DNA of 64,000 bases from the NCBI GenBank assembly GCA_948144175.1, contig CANXME010001453.1:1612001-1676000 (forward strand). Reading direction: 5' to 3'. Below, piece by piece: positions 42,681 to 54,874 of this stretch; the stretch's first letter is position 1, and each line of letters starts with the position of its first letter. The notes under the pieces were generated by a model. It was not told the DNA's origin, searched no databases, and saw only the letters and a program-made list of their open reading frames with translations. The translations under genes were made by a program, and so were the position numbers. The stretch comes from Closterium sp. NIES-65 (lineage: Eukaryota > Streptophyta > Zygnematophyceae > Desmidiales > Closteriaceae).

Positions 42681-43486
42681 AGGAGATGTAACCCTATGAG
42701 TAAACGATATAGCGTGGAACTGGTCTCTTATATATAGTGACTCGTGTTGCTTGTGTTCTTCAAGGATGCTTCAAAAACCTAAAAGCAACGAAGAAATGTC
42801 ACTTCATGTGGGGTGAAAGTTCACTATTTGGTGGTACCCACCGTCTTGGAACTGCATGTGGAAAAATGATTAACAATCGCGAACCCCTCAATAACAGGTG
42901 CGCATAACCACCACCAACATTTTCCACGTCGGCGCTCGCAACGGCATGCCTGCTAGTGCCCAGTTTCCCGGCTCCTTCGAAAATACACTGAACTTCTGTC
43001 GAGGCGCGCAGCTTCAAATTGCTCGCGCCTCGACACCACCGTCAACCCAACCAACCCAGCATAAGCGCCTGTCGTGCTCCCCGCCTCCCCATTCACCTCA
43101 CGTTCTCCACTTCCCAACACAGGATCGCTCACCAACACGAGCGAAACACCTTAGCTCGCACCCTGAAGCGCTGTGGCGGCTTTTGTCCCCAAAGTCAGCC
43201 GTGATTCCGATACGACGGACAGACAGGAAGTAGAAGCACGCGAGTATTTAGCTGAACGAGTTAGACTTTAATCGCACGGGGTACCAGCCCTTGGCGGTAG
43301 GGGCTAGTTTCGTGTGGCACCGCCATGACGCACCAGGGTGCTGCTACGGGTGGCGGTTACTAACAAGACACATGCAGTATCCTAGGCTACTAACATTTTA
43401 GCGGAAAACATAGGCTCTCGTTGACGCAACGGTACTAGGTGTCGCAATAGCTGTTTGATTCTTTCTCGAAGATCTTGGACCAGGCC
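42681..43486. other. intergenic between PTRHD1 and the 422-residue gene
   Basis: PTRHD1 3' flank and the promoter side of the next gene. Open frames of up to about 110 codons at 42898-43233 have no domain or splice support. I see no repeat or RNA gene. Confidence 0.5.
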
Positions 43487-45058
43487 ATGGCATGCAGCCC
43501 GCCGCGCAGCACAGCCTTTCTCAAAGGCGCAATCAGTGTCTACTCTCCACCTCAACGGGTGTTATCTGATCCTCTTAAACGCGCATGTTTGAGGCTTGCT
43601 AAGGGTGAGCACGATTCCGCACTTCCCATTCCACGGCTGCGTTCTTGCTCAGCTGATTGCTGTATGTTCTGTTACTAGTATTTTATCCTGCATGACTTAC
43701 CTTTGCCTTGTTTTCTGTTATTCCTCAGAAAACGATGACATTCTTTGGCTGGATTTTTTCCGGCCGCAGACCCATCAACAGCCGTCGCACATCGTCGCAC
43801 GGACTTTCGTGCGATGCGATGCAGCTCGCCAGGGTTCGTCTCGTCGCCAGAGTCAGCAATCAGTGAGTGCGGGCGCGACAGCGCGGGCCAAGGGGACGAG
43901 AAGCCCTGCGGGGGCGGCGACCGCCGAGCGGCTACGGGTGCGGAAGGAGGGCAGCGCGCCGAGGAAAGCGGAGGTACCCGCGCCGGGCGCTGGTCGCGCG
44001 AGGGGCGAGCTAGACGCATTCGAGACGTGGCTGTGCGGCAGGGAGGCGCACAGGGAGAGCGCCAAGGGGGAGAAGGACGGCAGCGGAAGGGGCACAGGCA
44101 GACAGCGGGGCGGCCCAGCGCAACCGTCGTCGGCTCCGACGCCCACGGCTCCGCAGGTGAGGCGCGAGTGCGCGGAACGGCGTAGCACTGGTAGGCAGGC
44201 CGGGTGTCCTTCACAATCCGTCCACGTCGCACGTCATCCACACCTGCACATTCGGTGCTTCCCGAGTCAACGTGAGCCATCACTCACCCCCTTCCGCCTT
44301 CGCTTCCCCTCCACATCCCTATACCATTCCCTCAGAGAGCGGCGCAACCGCGCCAGCAGAAGGTGAGCGGCGGCGACCGCGCGAGCCAGAAGACGGGGCA
44401 ATCAGCCCCTGCTGAGAACAAAAGGCCTGCGGAGGGGCGCGCGGCTAGTAGCGCAGCGACGCACTCCGCCTCGAACGCGCAGCAAAACAAAGCTGGCGAA
44501 GCCTCGCGCTGCCGTGGCAGCAACGGTTGCCGACCCAGCAGCGATGGGGCCACCAGCAGCAGCTGCGCCAGCACTGGGTGTACAAAGGTCGGGCCAGAAC
44601 TGCCCAGGCAAGGTCGGTCTACCGGTGGTGAGGCTCCATCTCCCCGAACCAATCGACAGGCTAGGCGCGTTCGCAACTCGTATGCCTCGCTGGCTGACGT
44701 GGCAATGGCCGGCATGACGTGGATTGCGGGGCCAGAGGGGGTTAAGATCGAGGGAAGCGTGCAGCGGTGGAGGGAGGGCGAGGGGCGGGAGAGGCGCGTG
44801 CTGGTGGAGCGCGCCGTCGTGTCGCTGCAGCTCTTCCTGCCGCTCTCGCTCGTCGACCTGTCGCTGCGTGCCATGTGGCAGGGGATCATCAATAGGTGGC
44901 CTGGCTTGTGTGCGAGTTGGGTGGGAGCGGCGGTGCAGGCGGCTTCTGGTGTGGGCTGCTGGTTCTCGCGATTGAGGGCGTGGTGTGTGGTGCTCGGCGC
45001 GCTGCGAGCATTGCATCTGCTGCTCTGTGCCGTCAAGCCCAAGCCATGTGCCGCATGA
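43487..45058 (+). CDS. unrecognised protein, 422 residues, three exons
   Basis: Exons 43487-43604, 43729-44156 and 44336-45058. Donors are AAGG|GTGAGC and CGCAG|GTGAGG, acceptors TTCCTCAG and TCCCTCAG, and phases match (118, 428, 723 nt, the last with TGA). The N-terminus (MACSPPRSTAFLKGAISVYS...LRLAKGENDDILWLDFF) is compact and could be a folded or targeting segment. Residues 60-310 are low-complexity and charged (Arg/Gly/Ala/Ser/Gln-rich) and probably disordered. The C-terminus has a likely folded part with SLADVAMAGMTWIAGPEGVKIEGSV (split here as SLADVAMAGM and TWIAGPEGVK), ERAVVSLQLFLPLSLVDLSL and two hydrophobic stretches ending at CAVKPKPCAA. I do not recognise the family. Support is splice consistency only. 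Introns are short and free of arrays, unlike its neighbours. Confidence 0.5.
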
Positions 45059-45646
45059 TGTTCGATATGACCATGTGCCTGTGTACTTCTGACTTCGTGC
45101 TAATCCGGGGTGTAGGATAGTCTATTCATTTTGTACAGATTGTGGATGTATTGTGCCTTATAATAATCAACACAAGGATCTGAGAGTGCAGTTTCCTGCG
45201 ATCAGAAATTGATCGTCCCTAGGATCTCCTCAGGAAGGTTCGCACACAATTGGTTCTGTGGTGGTGGGCCCTTGATCTCAAAAGCAGAGTGAATGTAAAA
45301 TGCTTGAGATTATTACAACATTCAAATACGAAGGTATAAATAAGAGTACAGGGAGGAATACGAAGCTACCTAGCTAGCCATGTACTCTAAGGGGTACATT
45401 CCCTTATTACAGCGAAACTCAACCGTACAGCTCCAGACAATCCTCGCCACTGCTGCTGCCTGATGTTGTTGTTGTGAACAAACAATCTTAAGCGCCTCTG
45501 TCGTGTCGAAACACCAAGACACAAGCGAAGCAGCGCATATCGAGGCACCAGTGAGTCAACCCTCGGAGGTTGATGTAACCGCTGGAGGTTACGCGAAAGT
45601 CAAAGTTCAGCGACCTTTGACCTGACAAATGCAGCGCGGCTGCAAG
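45059..45646. other. 3' flank and intergenic, nothing recognised
   Basis: AT-richer DNA that ends at GCAAG, the target duplication of element D. The locus continues at 53107. Confidence 0.5.
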
Positions 45647-45781
45647 TGTTGAGAATAGAACGAGAATGAATAAACTATGAATGAAGTGAGTACAAATAGG
45701 AAACCCTAACTGGGTTGTACCCCCTATGGGATACCCCACTACAGCCTACACAATAGTATAAGCTATATATATGTTCTGACA
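45647..45781 (-). repeat. element D 3' LTR
   Basis: 135 bp, TGTTGAGAATAG...TTCTGACA on the plus strand, next to the purine tract complement CACCCCCATAGG. Confidence 0.92.
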
Positions 45782-45987
45782 CACCCCCATAGGCAAAGTG
45801 GGGGAGAACAACGGGTCACAAGACCAGTCAAGCAAGACAAAGCAAAGCTCAGGGTGGATCACAAAGTCACCACACAGTCCGAGCACAAGAGCAAGGCCAC
45901 AAGGCCAGTTCACATGCAAGAGTACAGACATATATATAAAGCTAGACAAGCAAGAGCAAGTATATATATGTCACAGTACAAGTAAAG

Positions 45988-47973
45988 TCAAGAGGAGAGC
46001 AAGTGAGACAAGACAGGCACAAGACCCAGCTGCGTGCAGAAGCGCTGATGGTCACAAGGCGCAAATGCCTTGGTGAACACATCAGCAGTGTTGGCCTCGG
46101 AGGCCACGTACGCAAGCCGCAACTGTCCACGCTGCTGTAGCTCACGAGCAAGGAAGTAGCGAAGAGCAATGTGCTTCGTTCTGTGCTCCAGTCGCTGCTC
46201 TCGACACAAGGCCAGCATGGCCTTGTTGTCTACGTACAGCACTGGAGGAGAACGAGGCGGCTCTCCAAGGTCAGTCACCAGGTAGGTGAGCCAGCGAAGC
46301 TCCTGTGCAGCCATGGCCCCTACGTAGATCTCAGCCTCACAACTGGAGCTGAGAACCGAAGACGAACGAGTAGCCCGCCACGAGACAGAGCCGGAACCAA
46401 GGCTGAAGGTGTAACCCTGTGACGACCGCTGCGTAGCCTGGTCGTCAGCCCAAGAAGCGTCCGCGTGACCTGTAAGGACCACTGGACTCCGCCCTCCAAG
46501 CACTAGCCCCATGCCCAACGTACTGCACAGGTAGCGCAATACCCTCTTCGCTGCAGCCATGTGCTCTGGTCGGTGTCTCCCAGGAGCAACATAGCGTGCA
46601 AGAATGCTCAGAGGGTATGCAAGGTCAGGTCGTGTGCAGGTCATCAGTTACATGAGGCAGCCAACAAGCTCTGGGTACGGGCCACTCGACTCTACGGACT
46701 CATCCAAAGGCAGAGCTGAGAGCGAGTGGCGGGTAGACAGAGGAGTGGCCTGAGGCGAGGAGTACGTGAAGCCGAAGCGCTGAAGGACCTGCTGCACCAT
46801 GTGTGACTGAGTCAGGGTGATGGTGCGGTGTGCTCTGTCCCGAGTGATCTGCAAGCCAAGGTAACTGCGCAGTTCACCCAGGTCTGTGAACGTGTGTCTC
46901 TTCAGCAGCTCGGACTTCACGTAGGCGAGTCCAGCAGTGTCCGCTGTGGCAAAGACCAAGTCGTCGACGTACACGAGGATGTAGAACGGCGGCAGTGAAG
47001 TGTCGGTGCGCAGAAACAGCGACGGGTCAGCAGTAGAAGGAGCAAACCCAAGAGCCGCAAGCGTAGTCCTCAGTGTGTCGTGCCACTCACGCGGTGCCTG
47101 GTGGAGACCATAGACTAGCCGTCGGAGGCTCCACTGGGTGCCAGGAGGGAAAGTCCCAGTGAAGCCAAGTGGACGGCGCAGCCAGATCTCCTCGTGCAGG
47201 CTACCCTGCAGGAACGCAGTGCTGAAGTCGAGAGAGTGAAGCTCGTAGTCGCGCTGAGCGGCTATGTGTAGCAGCACCCGAAGAGTGGTCATCTTCGGGG
47301 TGGGAGAGAAGGTCTGAAAGTAGTCAACTCCCTACCGCTGACTGAAGCCACGAGCGACGTACCGCGCCTTGAAGACAGGTGGAGAGCCTGGCGGCCGCTT
47401 CACCCTGAAGATTCACATGCCACTGACGATGTTCGCCCCAGGAGGGGGAACCGCGTCAACGTAGGTGCCTGTGGACTTCCAGGAAGCCATCTCTGCATCC
47501 ATAGCTGCCTGCCACTGAGAGGAGTAGGGACCCTCTACGGCCTCCGCGTAGGAGTGCGGAGTCGGGATGTCTAGTGCATCCGGGTCTCCCTCAGGAGCAA
47601 GCAGTACAGACGCGAGATGAGGTGAAGCAGCAGCCAGACACTGTAACTCCTCCTGCCTGTCCTCTAGGACGTCCGTGCCAAGAGCACACTCACCCCCGAC
47701 GGACGGAGGACAGACAGACGCAGACTCAGCAACAAGACTAGCAGCGTAGTCTAGACGACAGCGAGCAGCAAAGTCGACGAGCTCAGCGACAAGAGCAGAC
47801 GCAGCAGTGGACTCAAAAGAGGGGTCAGTAACGACAGTAGCAAGGAGACGCGTGACAGTAGGACTGGCAGCACGAAGGGAGTCCGACTCAGGGTCGGCAA
47901 GCGCAGGAAGAGAGGACTCACGAGGAGAGGGCAAAGGGGCACGCAGAGGAGCAGTGGACGGACGCAGAGACAT
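45988..47973 (-). pseudogene. reverse transcriptase and RNase H part of copia element D
   Basis: Minus-strand frames with SLDFSTAFLQGSLHEEIW, YVDDLVFATAD, HADASWADD and TKHIALRYFLAREL, closely matching A and B. Treated as a fossil. Confidence 0.85.
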
Positions 47974-48087
47974 CCGGTGCGTGCAAGGGACAGGAGGAGG
48001 TCGCTGATGCGAACCGCAACCACTAGCGCGAGCAGCACAAACAGGCGACGCGGGACGAGACGCAGGCTCACGACGCTCAGCAAGACC

Positions 48088-51000
48088 TCAAGTAGGACCA
48101 GTGTAAGGAGAGGGAGCAGGCAGTGGGGAGGAAGGCTCCAACAGTGACTGCGACTGGACAGGCTGTGGACACTCTACCGGAGGAGAAAGACCAAGAACCT
48201 CCTGCAGGAGCGGAACGAAGTACGGCCGAGGCCGCTCGGCATCTCCAGGCTCAGCAGGGACAGCACCAGCACCCTCAGCGGCAGGACCTCCAGCAGCACC
48301 AGCAGCAGAACCACCTCCAGGACAGACAGCTGGAGTCTCAGCACCAACACCTCCAGCAGCTCCAGCTCCAGTAGGACCCGCAGGCCCAGCGGCTCCGGGA
48401 CCGGCGGCAACAGCACCCTCAACGGTCGAAGAAGCTCCAGCTCCGGCAGTACGCCTCCAGCGGCGAGCAAACCACTCGCGCAGCTCCTGTGGAGAGAGGG
48501 GCTCCCGCCGAGATGCAGCACCAAGAGAAACCCCAGGCTCAGCAGCCTCAGACGCAGCACCCCCAGGCTCAGCAGCTCCAGACGTAGCACCCCCAGGCTC
48601 AGCAGCTCCAGACCCAGCACCCCCAGGCTGAGCAGCTCCAGACTCAGCACCCCCAGACTCAGCACCCCCAAGCTCAGCAGCTCCAGGCACAGCACCCCTC
48701 GGCACAGCACCCCCAGGCCCAGCACCCTCCGCAGTAGTACCCCCAGGCTCGGCACCCCCGCACACAGCACCCCCAGAGTCAGCACCCCCAGGCTCAGCAC
48801 CCGCAGCAGCACCAGAGTCACCAGTAACCTCGACCGGGTCAACTGCGTCTACCTGGGACACACCTGAGGGGGCAGGAACTTGAGGGGGGAGGGTGTCTAC
48901 CGGGGGGGGAACCGGCACAAGGAAGTCCGGTGGCGGGGGAAGGGAAGGAGTGCGGTAAGGGAAGAGGCGGTAGAAGGGGACTGACTCGTCGAACGTGACG
49001 TCCTGGGAGGACAGAACACGACGAGAGGAGGGGTGGTAGAACTGCCACCCTGGAGCGTCAGGGGGGAAGCCAAGGAAGACACAGGGAGCAGCACGAGGGG
49101 ACAGCTTGTCCGCAGACAAGTCGCGGACAAACGCCCGAGATCCCCAGACACGGAACGCAGACGCATCGCCAACCTTCCCCGTCCACAGCAAGACTGGGGA
49201 CATCGCAGGCCGAGAGACCCTGGGGTGAAGGTTGAGCTGATGCGCCGCGTACCGAACCGCAAACGGCCACAGAAAATGGGGGGCAGCCGCATGCATCATG
49301 GACGTACGAGCGACATCCATGACCATGCCAATGCGGCGCTCAGCAATCCCATTTTGCTGTGGAGAGTCCGGAAGCGTGAAGGTCTGGCGGATCCCCCGTG
49401 CACGAGAGTAGTCTCGCAGAAGGCGAGAGGAGAACTCCCCGCCTCTGTCCGAGTGCAGACGCAGAACAGGAAAGTCCGAGCCGAAGCTCCTCCTGAGCTG
49501 GAGACAAGCCTCGCGGATCCAGTCGATCAGCACCTCAGTGACAGCACCCATGCTGCGCAAGGGGAGGACTGTGGTGTAACGCGAGTAGTCGTCAACAACC
49601 AACAGGAAGTAGCGTTCGTGACCCCGCCCACGGACGGGGGCTGGGCCCCACACGTCCATGTGAAGTGTCTGCAGAGGAGCCTCTGCCGGGGGGAACTGGG
49701 AGGAGTGAGGAGCAGCCCGAAGGCGCCCCTCGACACAGGGGACACAGGAAGGTCCTGGCCCCGAAGGAAGGGGAGGGAGAGACTGGGGAAGACCAGAGAC
49801 AAGGACACGGGAAGCCATGCTCCGAAGACGGGGTAAGGAGGGGTGGCCCAGACGGTGGTGCCACAGGAGGGTCTCGTGAGACAGGAGGCGACACGAACAG
49901 GGGGCAGACTGTGGGCCAGACCGGGACGCAGCAGCAAACACCTGACCTGACGCAGCTACCTGACCAGACGAAGGGACAGGAGGAGACGTAGTGGTCAGGG
50001 TGTAGAGGCTCGACCCCGGCCGACGCGAGAACGTGGCCAGGTGCCAGCCTGTGCGTGCGTCCGTGCAGTGGGTCACCCGCTCACTCGCAGGAGTGAACTG
50101 GTGAACCCCCGCATCATGTAGGTCCGCACCTCTCACCAAGTTCGTCGAGAATGAGGGAAGGTACAGACCAGACACGGTGCCCGAGGGGGCAGCCGGACAC
50201 GGGAGGACAGTGGAAAAGTGAGAGAGGACAGGACCCCCAAAGGGGTCAGCCAGGGAGACCGCAACCCGCCGGCCAAGCGGCGCGAGGGTGGTGCGGTCTC
50301 GAAAGAAGGAGCGAGAAGCCCCGGAGTCAAGTGTGAAAGTGAGGGAGGACGAAGGCGACGCAGTACCTGAGAGCGCAGTCTCACCAGTACCTGAGGGCGC
50401 AGACGCACTGGCACCTAGAGCAGCAGCCTCACAAGCACCTAGCGCAGCAGTACCAATGCCCGGGTCGGGCGAGAAACATCGGTAACAGTCACCCTCCTCA
50501 CTAATAGTCACAGCATACATAGCAGCAAGGATAGCATCAAAGTCAAGATCAAAGATCGCTACACCAGCCCTAAGAAGCTCATCCCAGCGGGGGATCTCAC
50601 TAGCCTCGGGGAACTGCTGACGCCAAGCGTCCGTCAGGCGGCCAAAGCAGCGCTGGGTGGGGTGGGCACCCCCACACTGCTCACCCGCGCGGTCGCCGGA
50701 ACGAAGGACGTAGGCACACGGACCGGCACCCCCACCCCTCTGACGCCGAGCGTACCACTCACGGAGCTGCTGGGGCGGAGGGATGTCCCGCGAACGCTGG
50801 TGCTGCTGCTGCTGCGGGCGCTGACCACCACCACCGCCGCTCCGCTGCTGGGTACCACCCCGACCAGCTCCACCCCCTCCGCCACCACCGCCTCCTCCTC
50901 CGCCTCCTCCACCGCCTCCACCGCCACCGCTGCCGCCACCACCACCACTGCCGCCACCTCCGCCGCCTCCGCCGCCGCTGCCACCACTACCACCACCACC

Positions 51001-51873
51001 CCCTCCACCACTCCCGCCGCCACCCCCACTCCCTCCGCCGCCTCCACCGCCACCTCCACCGCCCCCTCCAGCTCCACCCGCGCCCTTGCCCCCCTTGCCC
51101 TTGCCAGAGCGGCGTCGCCCACTAGGGGCAGACGCCGCGCCGACCGACTCAAGACGAAGCAGGTCGGCAGCAGCAGCAAAGGCAACAGAGGGCAGTAGGG
51201 GGGAAGGAGAGCACCCCTCAAAGATGGGGGTGCGAGGGTCACCCCGAGAAGCTCCTACAGCGACGATGCTCTTCTCCGCCGTGAGGAGGGCCTTCTCGAG
51301 GATGTCGACAGTGAGGGTGGTGGGACAGACTGCGAGAAAGTGGTCCCTGACTACGCGAAGAGAGTCAGGGAGGCGCGCGACTACGTAGTAGAGAGTGATG
51401 TACATGGGGGGGGGGTTCTTGGCGCAGAACTCAGCAGGAAGGGCGGCGCGGTAGCAAGTGTCACTAGTGCGGAGGTGCGTAATGAGGTCAGCGACAGTGG
51501 GAAAGGCAGAGAGGTCAGGAAATAGGTAGGGAAGAATGAGACGGCTCAGTGCAGCAGTGGCAGGGGAAGAGTAGCGCGCAACTACAGCGTCGTACAAGGT
51601 CTGAGCACTCTTGTACTGACTAAAGTGCGCGCGCTCAGAGGTAGGGAGGTGGCGACGCACAGCAAGACGTGCAGCAGCATCGCGGGTAGCCCACTGAGAG
51701 CGCACAGTGGGATCAGCATCAGCAGCAGGGGCAAGAGAGGCGCCAGAAGTGAGTTCAAAGAGAGAAAGGCCGTCTGCTCTATCGCACTGCAAGAACAGCT
51801 GCAAGTCGTCGACCCAGTCCTCAAAGTCAATGGCGCGACCCTCAGCGTCAAAAGCGAGGACACTAGGGGTAGC
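48088..51873 (-). pseudogene. gag-protease-integrase part of copia element D
   Basis: Begins at ATG 51873 (MATPSVLAFDAEGRAIDFED). Gag shows WVDDLQLFLQCDRADG, then a poly-Gly/Ser linker of about 110 residues, PPPQQLREWYARR and the finger CAYVLRSGDRAG...C...H...CFGRLTDAWR. The protease has TLDSGASRSF. The integrase has WHHRLGHPS, MDVWGPAPV, LHSDRGGEF and QQNGIAERR. A Gly/Ala/Glu/Pro repeat linker with SPQELREWFARR follows. This is the best example in the window of the full gag of this family. The element as a whole is broken. Confidence 0.88.
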
Positions 51874-51899
51874 CATGACAGCAGTAGACGGTCTCACCA

Positions 51900-52960
51900 G
51901 ACAGGACGGGTCGGGCAGCGCAGTAGCACAGCAGCACAGCAGCTCAACCGGCTCAGTAGCAACAGCAGCCTCGCAGGACCAGCGGCTCGGCTCCTCAGGC
52001 GGTGCAGGCGGCTCGGGCGGCTCGGGCGGCTCGGGCGGCTCTGGCGGCTCGGGCGGCTCGGGCGGCGCGGGCGGCTCGGGCGGCTCGGGCAGTCAGCGGC
52101 ACAGGCGGCTCGGGCGGCTCGGCTCCTCAGCTGCGGAGACGGCTCGGGCGGCCCAGGTCGCACGGCGGCTAGCGGGCGGCGTGGGGGCCGGGACAGCGTC
52201 GTGCAGCAGGGACGGGAGAGCGCGGCCGGGACGGGCGGCACAGGGCGGCTCGGGACCGGGTCGGGCGGCGCGCGGGCGGTGAGGGGCCGGGACGGGCGCG
52301 CGTGGGCGGCGAAGGGCCGGGACGGGCTCGCGTGGGCGGCTAGGGGCCGGGACGGGCGCGCGTGGGTGGCTAGGGGCCGGGACGGGCGCTCGAGGGCGGC
52401 TAAGGGCCGGGACGGGTTCGCGTGGGCGGCTAGGGGCCGGGACGGGCGCGCGTGGCTGGCTAGAGGCCGGGACGGGCGGCGCGCAGGTGGCGAGGGGCCG
52501 TGACGAGCGGCGCGCGGGCGGTTGTGGGCCTGAACGGGCGGCGCGTGCGCGTCTAGGAGCCTTGACGGGCGGCGCGCGGGCGGCTAGGGGCCAGAACGGG
52601 CGGGCGCGCTGGCGGCTAGAGGCCTGAACGGGCGGCGCGCTGGCGGCTAGGGGCCTAAACGGGCGGGCGCGCTGGCGGCTAGGGGCCTGAACGGGCCGCA
52701 CGCGAGCGGCTAGGAGCCCTGACGGGCGGCGTGTGGGCGGCTAAGGGCCGGGACGGGCGGCGCGCGGGCGGCTAGGTGCCTGAACGGGCGGGCGCGGGCG
52801 GCTAGGTGCCGAGACGGGCGGGGCGCGGGCGGCAAAAAGCGGCTCGCGCGGGCGTCTAGGGGGCCGCAGGGCAGGCCAAAAAGGAGAGAGCAAGGGCCCG
52901 GAGCGCGCTCCGGGCAGAAAAAAAAAAGTTTTGAAGGTGGTGGGCCCTAAGCACAGTTCC
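51900..52960 (-). repeat. GC-rich tandem-repeat leader of element D
   Basis: 52000-52100 is GGCGGCTCGG repeats. 52240-52850 is about 18 imperfect copies of a 30-35-bp unit around GGCTAGGGGCCGGGACGGGC. It sits in the same leader position as in A and B but with a different repeat. Confidence 0.88.
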
Positions 52961-52982
52961 CGCGGGGGAACCTGCTCGATAC

Positions 52983-53101
52983 AGAATGAATGAACTATGA
53001 ATAAAGTGAGTACAAATAGGAAACCCCAACTGGGTTGTACCCCCTATGGGATACCCCACTACAGCCTATACAATAGTATAAGCTATATATATGTTCTGAC
53101 A
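52983..53101 (-). repeat. element D 5' LTR (shared portion)
   Basis: Aligned part of the 5' LTR. On the minus strand it is followed by TATCGAGCAGGTTCCCC, a primer-site-like sequence. Confidence 0.85.
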
Positions 53102-53200
53102 GCAAGGACACACAACTGACTCGACATTGAGCAGTTGCCCGAGTCGCACTGTATCGAACAGCAACAGTAAAATAGTTATAATGTCTCTTCATATTCTCTG

Positions 53201-54001
53201 TGTCAGATTGTTATCTTATGTTCTAGCCTGTAGTGGGGTGCTCTATAGCGAGCACAACCCTTCTAGGGTTTGCTATTTGTATCCTCATTCCTGCTAGTTC
53301 AATCCTCTTCCTTTCTTCTAATTTTATCATGGTATCAGAGCGACATTCGTCCTGGCCTGTGGGCCCGCCCCATGCTTCCGCTGCTACGCACTTTCGGTCG
53401 CGCGCCTAGGGCGCGTGGCAAATTTTTATTGTCCCGCCCCCGGGCGTGTGACTCCTTATCTGCCCGTCGCGCGCCCCGTGGCACGCGACGGTGCCCTAAA
53501 TCTGCCCGTCGTGCACCCCGTGGCACGCGACGGTGCCCTGCTCGTCGTGCGCCCCGTGGCACTCAATCGGGCCCTTAAACTTAAACTTACCCGTCGTGCG
53601 CCCCGTGGCACCCCCACCCCCTCCTCCTTTGTCTCTCTGCAGCCGCGGGGAGGAGGGTATGGGGGTGGCGGGTGTTGGGGTGTTGGGTCGTTCACTTCCC
53701 TTCCCCTCCTCCTTTCATTCCCACTGCTGCAGCTACCGCTTGGGGGGAGGGTGTGAGGGTGTGGGGGAGCAGGGGGAGTGGCACCGGGGTGGCGGGTGTG
53801 AGGCAACCAGCAGCCGTCCCTCCACCTCTCCTCTCTTCCCCCCCTCTCTGCTGCTACTGCAGCAGTGTGGGGGAGGGGAAGGAGGAGGGTGAGAAGATGG
53901 AGGGGGTGACCAGCTTGTGTCAGCTCGCCTGCAGTTACTACACAAACTCCTGCTGAGGTTGTATTCTACACAAACTCCTGTTGCAGGCAGTTATGGGGGA
54001 G
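53201..54001 (+). mobile_element. short non-coding LTR element E1
   Basis: A 129-bp LTR-like block (TGTCAGATTGTTATC...TTTTATCA, 53201-53329) carries the family core GTAGTGGGGTGCTC...CTAGGGTTTG and is followed by a canonical primer site TGGTATCAGAGCGAC. About 670 bp on is the family purine tract TTATGGGGGAG directly before TGTCAGAAC at 54002. The interior has GCGCCCCGTGGCACGCGACG-type repeats (53465-53620) and no gag or pol. I could not find a matching 3' LTR or a target duplication, so it is either a diverged miniature element or a remnant joined to E2. Confidence 0.55.
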
Positions 54002-54436
54002 TGTCAGAACTTATATTATGTAACTGCCTGTAGCTGTAGTTAGTGTAGTTATTTAAATCTGTAGGTGGTGCACCTCTTCACTTGTTTCCTTTGCTATATG
54101 TTCTTCGAAACTATAGTGCAACCCATTCTTCCCAACTTCGCTTCCAACTCACTCGAACCTCACCCTAGGCAAGTACCCGCTCGACACCTAATCTCGGGCC
54201 TAGGCTCCTAAGCCTAGGCCCTAGTTTCAACTTAACTTTTCCTCGTGCAACTACTATTTTCGACACTCTGTATTCATATATATATTCTTGTATCTCTTTG
54301 TTTTAATCAACTTACTTTGCCCTCACATACTAGCGCAAGGGTGGTTCAAGTACCTTACTTAAAACGCTTCCGCTACTACATCACTTTACTCAGACTTTAA
54401 CTCTACCAAAGATCCTAAAAGGCACTCAGCCCAACA
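54002..54436 (+). repeat. probable 5' LTR of element E2
   Basis: 435 bp with TG...CA ends, placed by the primer-site match at 54437. Without the second LTR the left boundary is not proven. A TATATATAG box lies just downstream at about 54772, outside the LTR. Confidence 0.5.
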
Positions 54437-54874
54437 TGGTGTGAGAGCAGGTTAGAGTTTAATCATTTCTCCTCAATACTTAATGTGAGAGTACGACGGC
54501 TTATGCCAGCTATGCCTGCTTGCCTTTACTTTATCATGCTATTTCTAGCATAGGATAATCATATGCATGCATGAATTGCTTGATTTCCTAGGCTGGGTGC
54601 TTTCCTATATTTTATTTTAGTTATAGCACCGAGCTAGGTTGCGTGCACCGAATTCTGGCTTTTCGGTTGCCACCGAATTGCCTTCTACCGAATTCGGTAA
54701 GGATCTGTTCGGGACGCTTCGCGACCCGCGGAACCTTCGCGTAACACCTGGTTACGGGGCCTTGTGTCGAGCCTATATATAGCCTCGTGTTGTACCCAGG
54801 TGATCATTCAATTCAATTTGAATCATCTTTTCTGAGCTCGATCCCAGATCCTCACACTTAATATACCAAGAGAC

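Larger units (their letters stand above)
45647..53101 (-). mobile_element. Ty1/copia LTR retrotransposon D
   Basis: 7455 bp on the minus strand of the same family as A, B and F, with target duplication GCAAG at 45642-45646 and 53102-53106. The LTRs share about 119 aligned bases with four differences and are more diverged at the primer-site end. Parts on the minus strand: leader about 52980-51900, gag from 51870, protease about 50330, integrase about 49930-49100, linker about 48850-48100, reverse transcriptase about 47400-46950, RNase H about 46550-46000. Broken, with about four breaks, all in the second half. Older than A and B by LTR divergence. Confidence 0.93.

Noticed and set aside
44332-45042. 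236-codon minus-strand frame
   Set aside because: Antisense of the third exon of the 422-residue gene. The plus-strand model has consistent splice phases and the minus frame has none.
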